From contig JAHQIY010000002.1 in the NCBI GenBank assembly GCA_019054805.1, positions 8,618,001 through 8,682,000 on the forward strand: a DNA stretch of 64,000 nucleotides, written 5' to 3'. Of this stretch, positions 62,941 through 64,000 are shown one piece after another. Made by a program: the position numbers and the translations under genes. The notes under the pieces were generated by a model. The model searched no databases. It had not been told where the DNA came from and saw nothing but the letters and a program-made list of their open reading frames with translations. Every line of letters begins with the position of its first letter. Position 1 is the first letter of the stretch. Origin of the DNA: Brachionus manjavacas. Its lineage: Eukaryota; Rotifera; Eurotatoria; Ploima; Brachionidae.

Positions 62941-64000
62941 GGTAATTACTATTTGACTAGTCACTCATTCAAACAGACCATTCATTTGACAAGTTTTGAT
63001 GATAAAATGTTTAAATTTTAAAATATTTTTTTAAAATAATATGGATTACAAAAACAATAAAAACGCTTAAATTTTGGTGCAGCATTTTAATTATTCTTAC
63101 AAGTTATTTTATTATTTTTTGTATTTTTTTTTTGAATTTGATTTTTATGCTTTAAATAAACGGTTTTCATATAAATTTTAGTTTTAATTAATAAGAATTA
63201 AGATCATTTCGAACTAGCAGATGATAATTTGTTTTTATAATTGTTCTGACGGACCAAAAGCATTTATATTCTGACAAACAGTATATGACGCTATTTACTA
63301 GTTGTTTTTTTATTGAGAGTTTTTTAAAAGTTCTAAACTAGTCATTTTGAATTTTGGAACAAAGAACAAAAGAAACTTTTTTAATGTAAGTTTAAAAATT
63401 GTCTTTCAAATGTATTAGAAAATCATTAAAATTAAGTTACAGAGTTATTGCGGAGATGTAGGACAAAGTTTGTATCATCTTTATTTCGAAGATATAAGAA
63501 AAATTTTTAGACTCATAGTAAAAAAGGTATTTCATTTTAAAATTTTTTTTTGTCATTGTTGTTTCAAAATTCACGACTCTCAAATTAAAAAAAAGTCCTT
63601 CAAAAACTGAAGTTCCATAAAAGTTTAAGTCAGGAGTTAAAAAAATAAATTAAGACTTTGGCTTGGACTTGACTTTAGACTTTTGAACAACTCTGATTTT
63701 ATTTAAAATTTTTTAATCTTTTACATCATAATTTTTTTTTAAGGTATATTTTAAGTAATATTCATGTTTTAATAATATTTTTGACAACTAGAAAATTTAA
63801 ATTTATTTGATCATAACATTTGTCTTCCAACAAAAAAGAAAAAAATTATTTTTACATTAACATTTATTCATTATTCTTTAATGATTACGATTCGATGTCA
63901 CATCAGTTTTCACCTATGATGTCAGTTTGAATCGATACGAAAATTTCGCATCAATGTACATCACTTCAGAATTTTGTTAGTTGGAATTGAGTGAATTGAG
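62941..64000. other. Right-hand end of the window
   Basis: AT-rich with no coding signal. It contains a degenerate hAT-like end at about 63580-63695 (TAAGACTTTGGCTTGGACTT ... GAACAACTCTG), the same terminus as at 2659-2914; its left end is not recognisable. Confidence 0.5.

Noticed and set aside
1-64000. tRNA and rRNA genes
   Set aside because: No cloverleaf-compatible stretch or rRNA-like conserved block was recognised by eye; a tRNAscan run would be needed to exclude diverged tRNAs.

Overview
The window is very AT-rich animal nuclear DNA. Its genes are metazoan (canopy, DDI1/2-like, proteasome beta1, RCC1, prostaglandin reductase, GT92), most introns are 44-60 nt with plain GT-AG ends, and the space between genes is full of decayed LINEs and hairpin DNA elements. 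A compact-intron, extremely AT-rich invertebrate such as a monogonont rotifer (Brachionus type) fits best. That assignment is inference from composition and gene structure, not from a marker gene.

Layout. 1-4.4 kb: last four exons of a histidine-type acid phosphatase (+). 4.43-5.30 kb: a canopy (CNPY3/4-like) ER protein (-), tail to tail with the phosphatase. 5.63-26.43 kb: a complete five-exon DDI1/DDI2 retroviral-like aspartic protease gene (-). Its second intron is about 19.45 kb, while its other introns are 50-58 nt. That intron holds two intact single-exon genes for unrecognised two-pass membrane proteins, one on each strand, plus LINE remnants, a foldback element with a perfect 8-bp target duplication and several repeat tails. 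28.88-29.70 kb: proteasome subunit beta1 (-). 31-36 kb: retroelement and transposase debris, including a 5'-truncated LINE with a 15-bp target duplication. 36.7-42.2 kb: RCC1 (+), two GC-rich exons around a 3.9-kb intron holding a transposase remnant and a near-perfect palindrome. 43.35-46.7 kb: a 1.6-kb hairpin hAT-like element, another palindrome and a LINE piece. 47.6-49.0 kb: a complete seven-exon PTGR1-like reductase (-). 50-54.4 kb: a nest of broken LINEs, one interrupted by a 552-bp segment that also occurs 2.6 kb upstream. 55.2-61.1 kb: two intronless type II membrane glycosyltransferase-like genes (+). 61.3-64 kb: LINE remnant, Tc1/mariner-like MITE, probable solo LTR and a hAT-like end.

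The conserved genes are housekeeping and do not form one pathway. Loose links exist: DDI1 and the proteasome both act in ubiquitin-dependent proteolysis, and canopy and the two glycosyltransferases belong to the secretory pathway. No operon-like arrangement was seen. The most unusual structure is the giant DDI1 intron with its two nested orphan genes. The strongest mobile-element finding is a set of hairpin MITEs, two of which have exact 8-bp target duplications.
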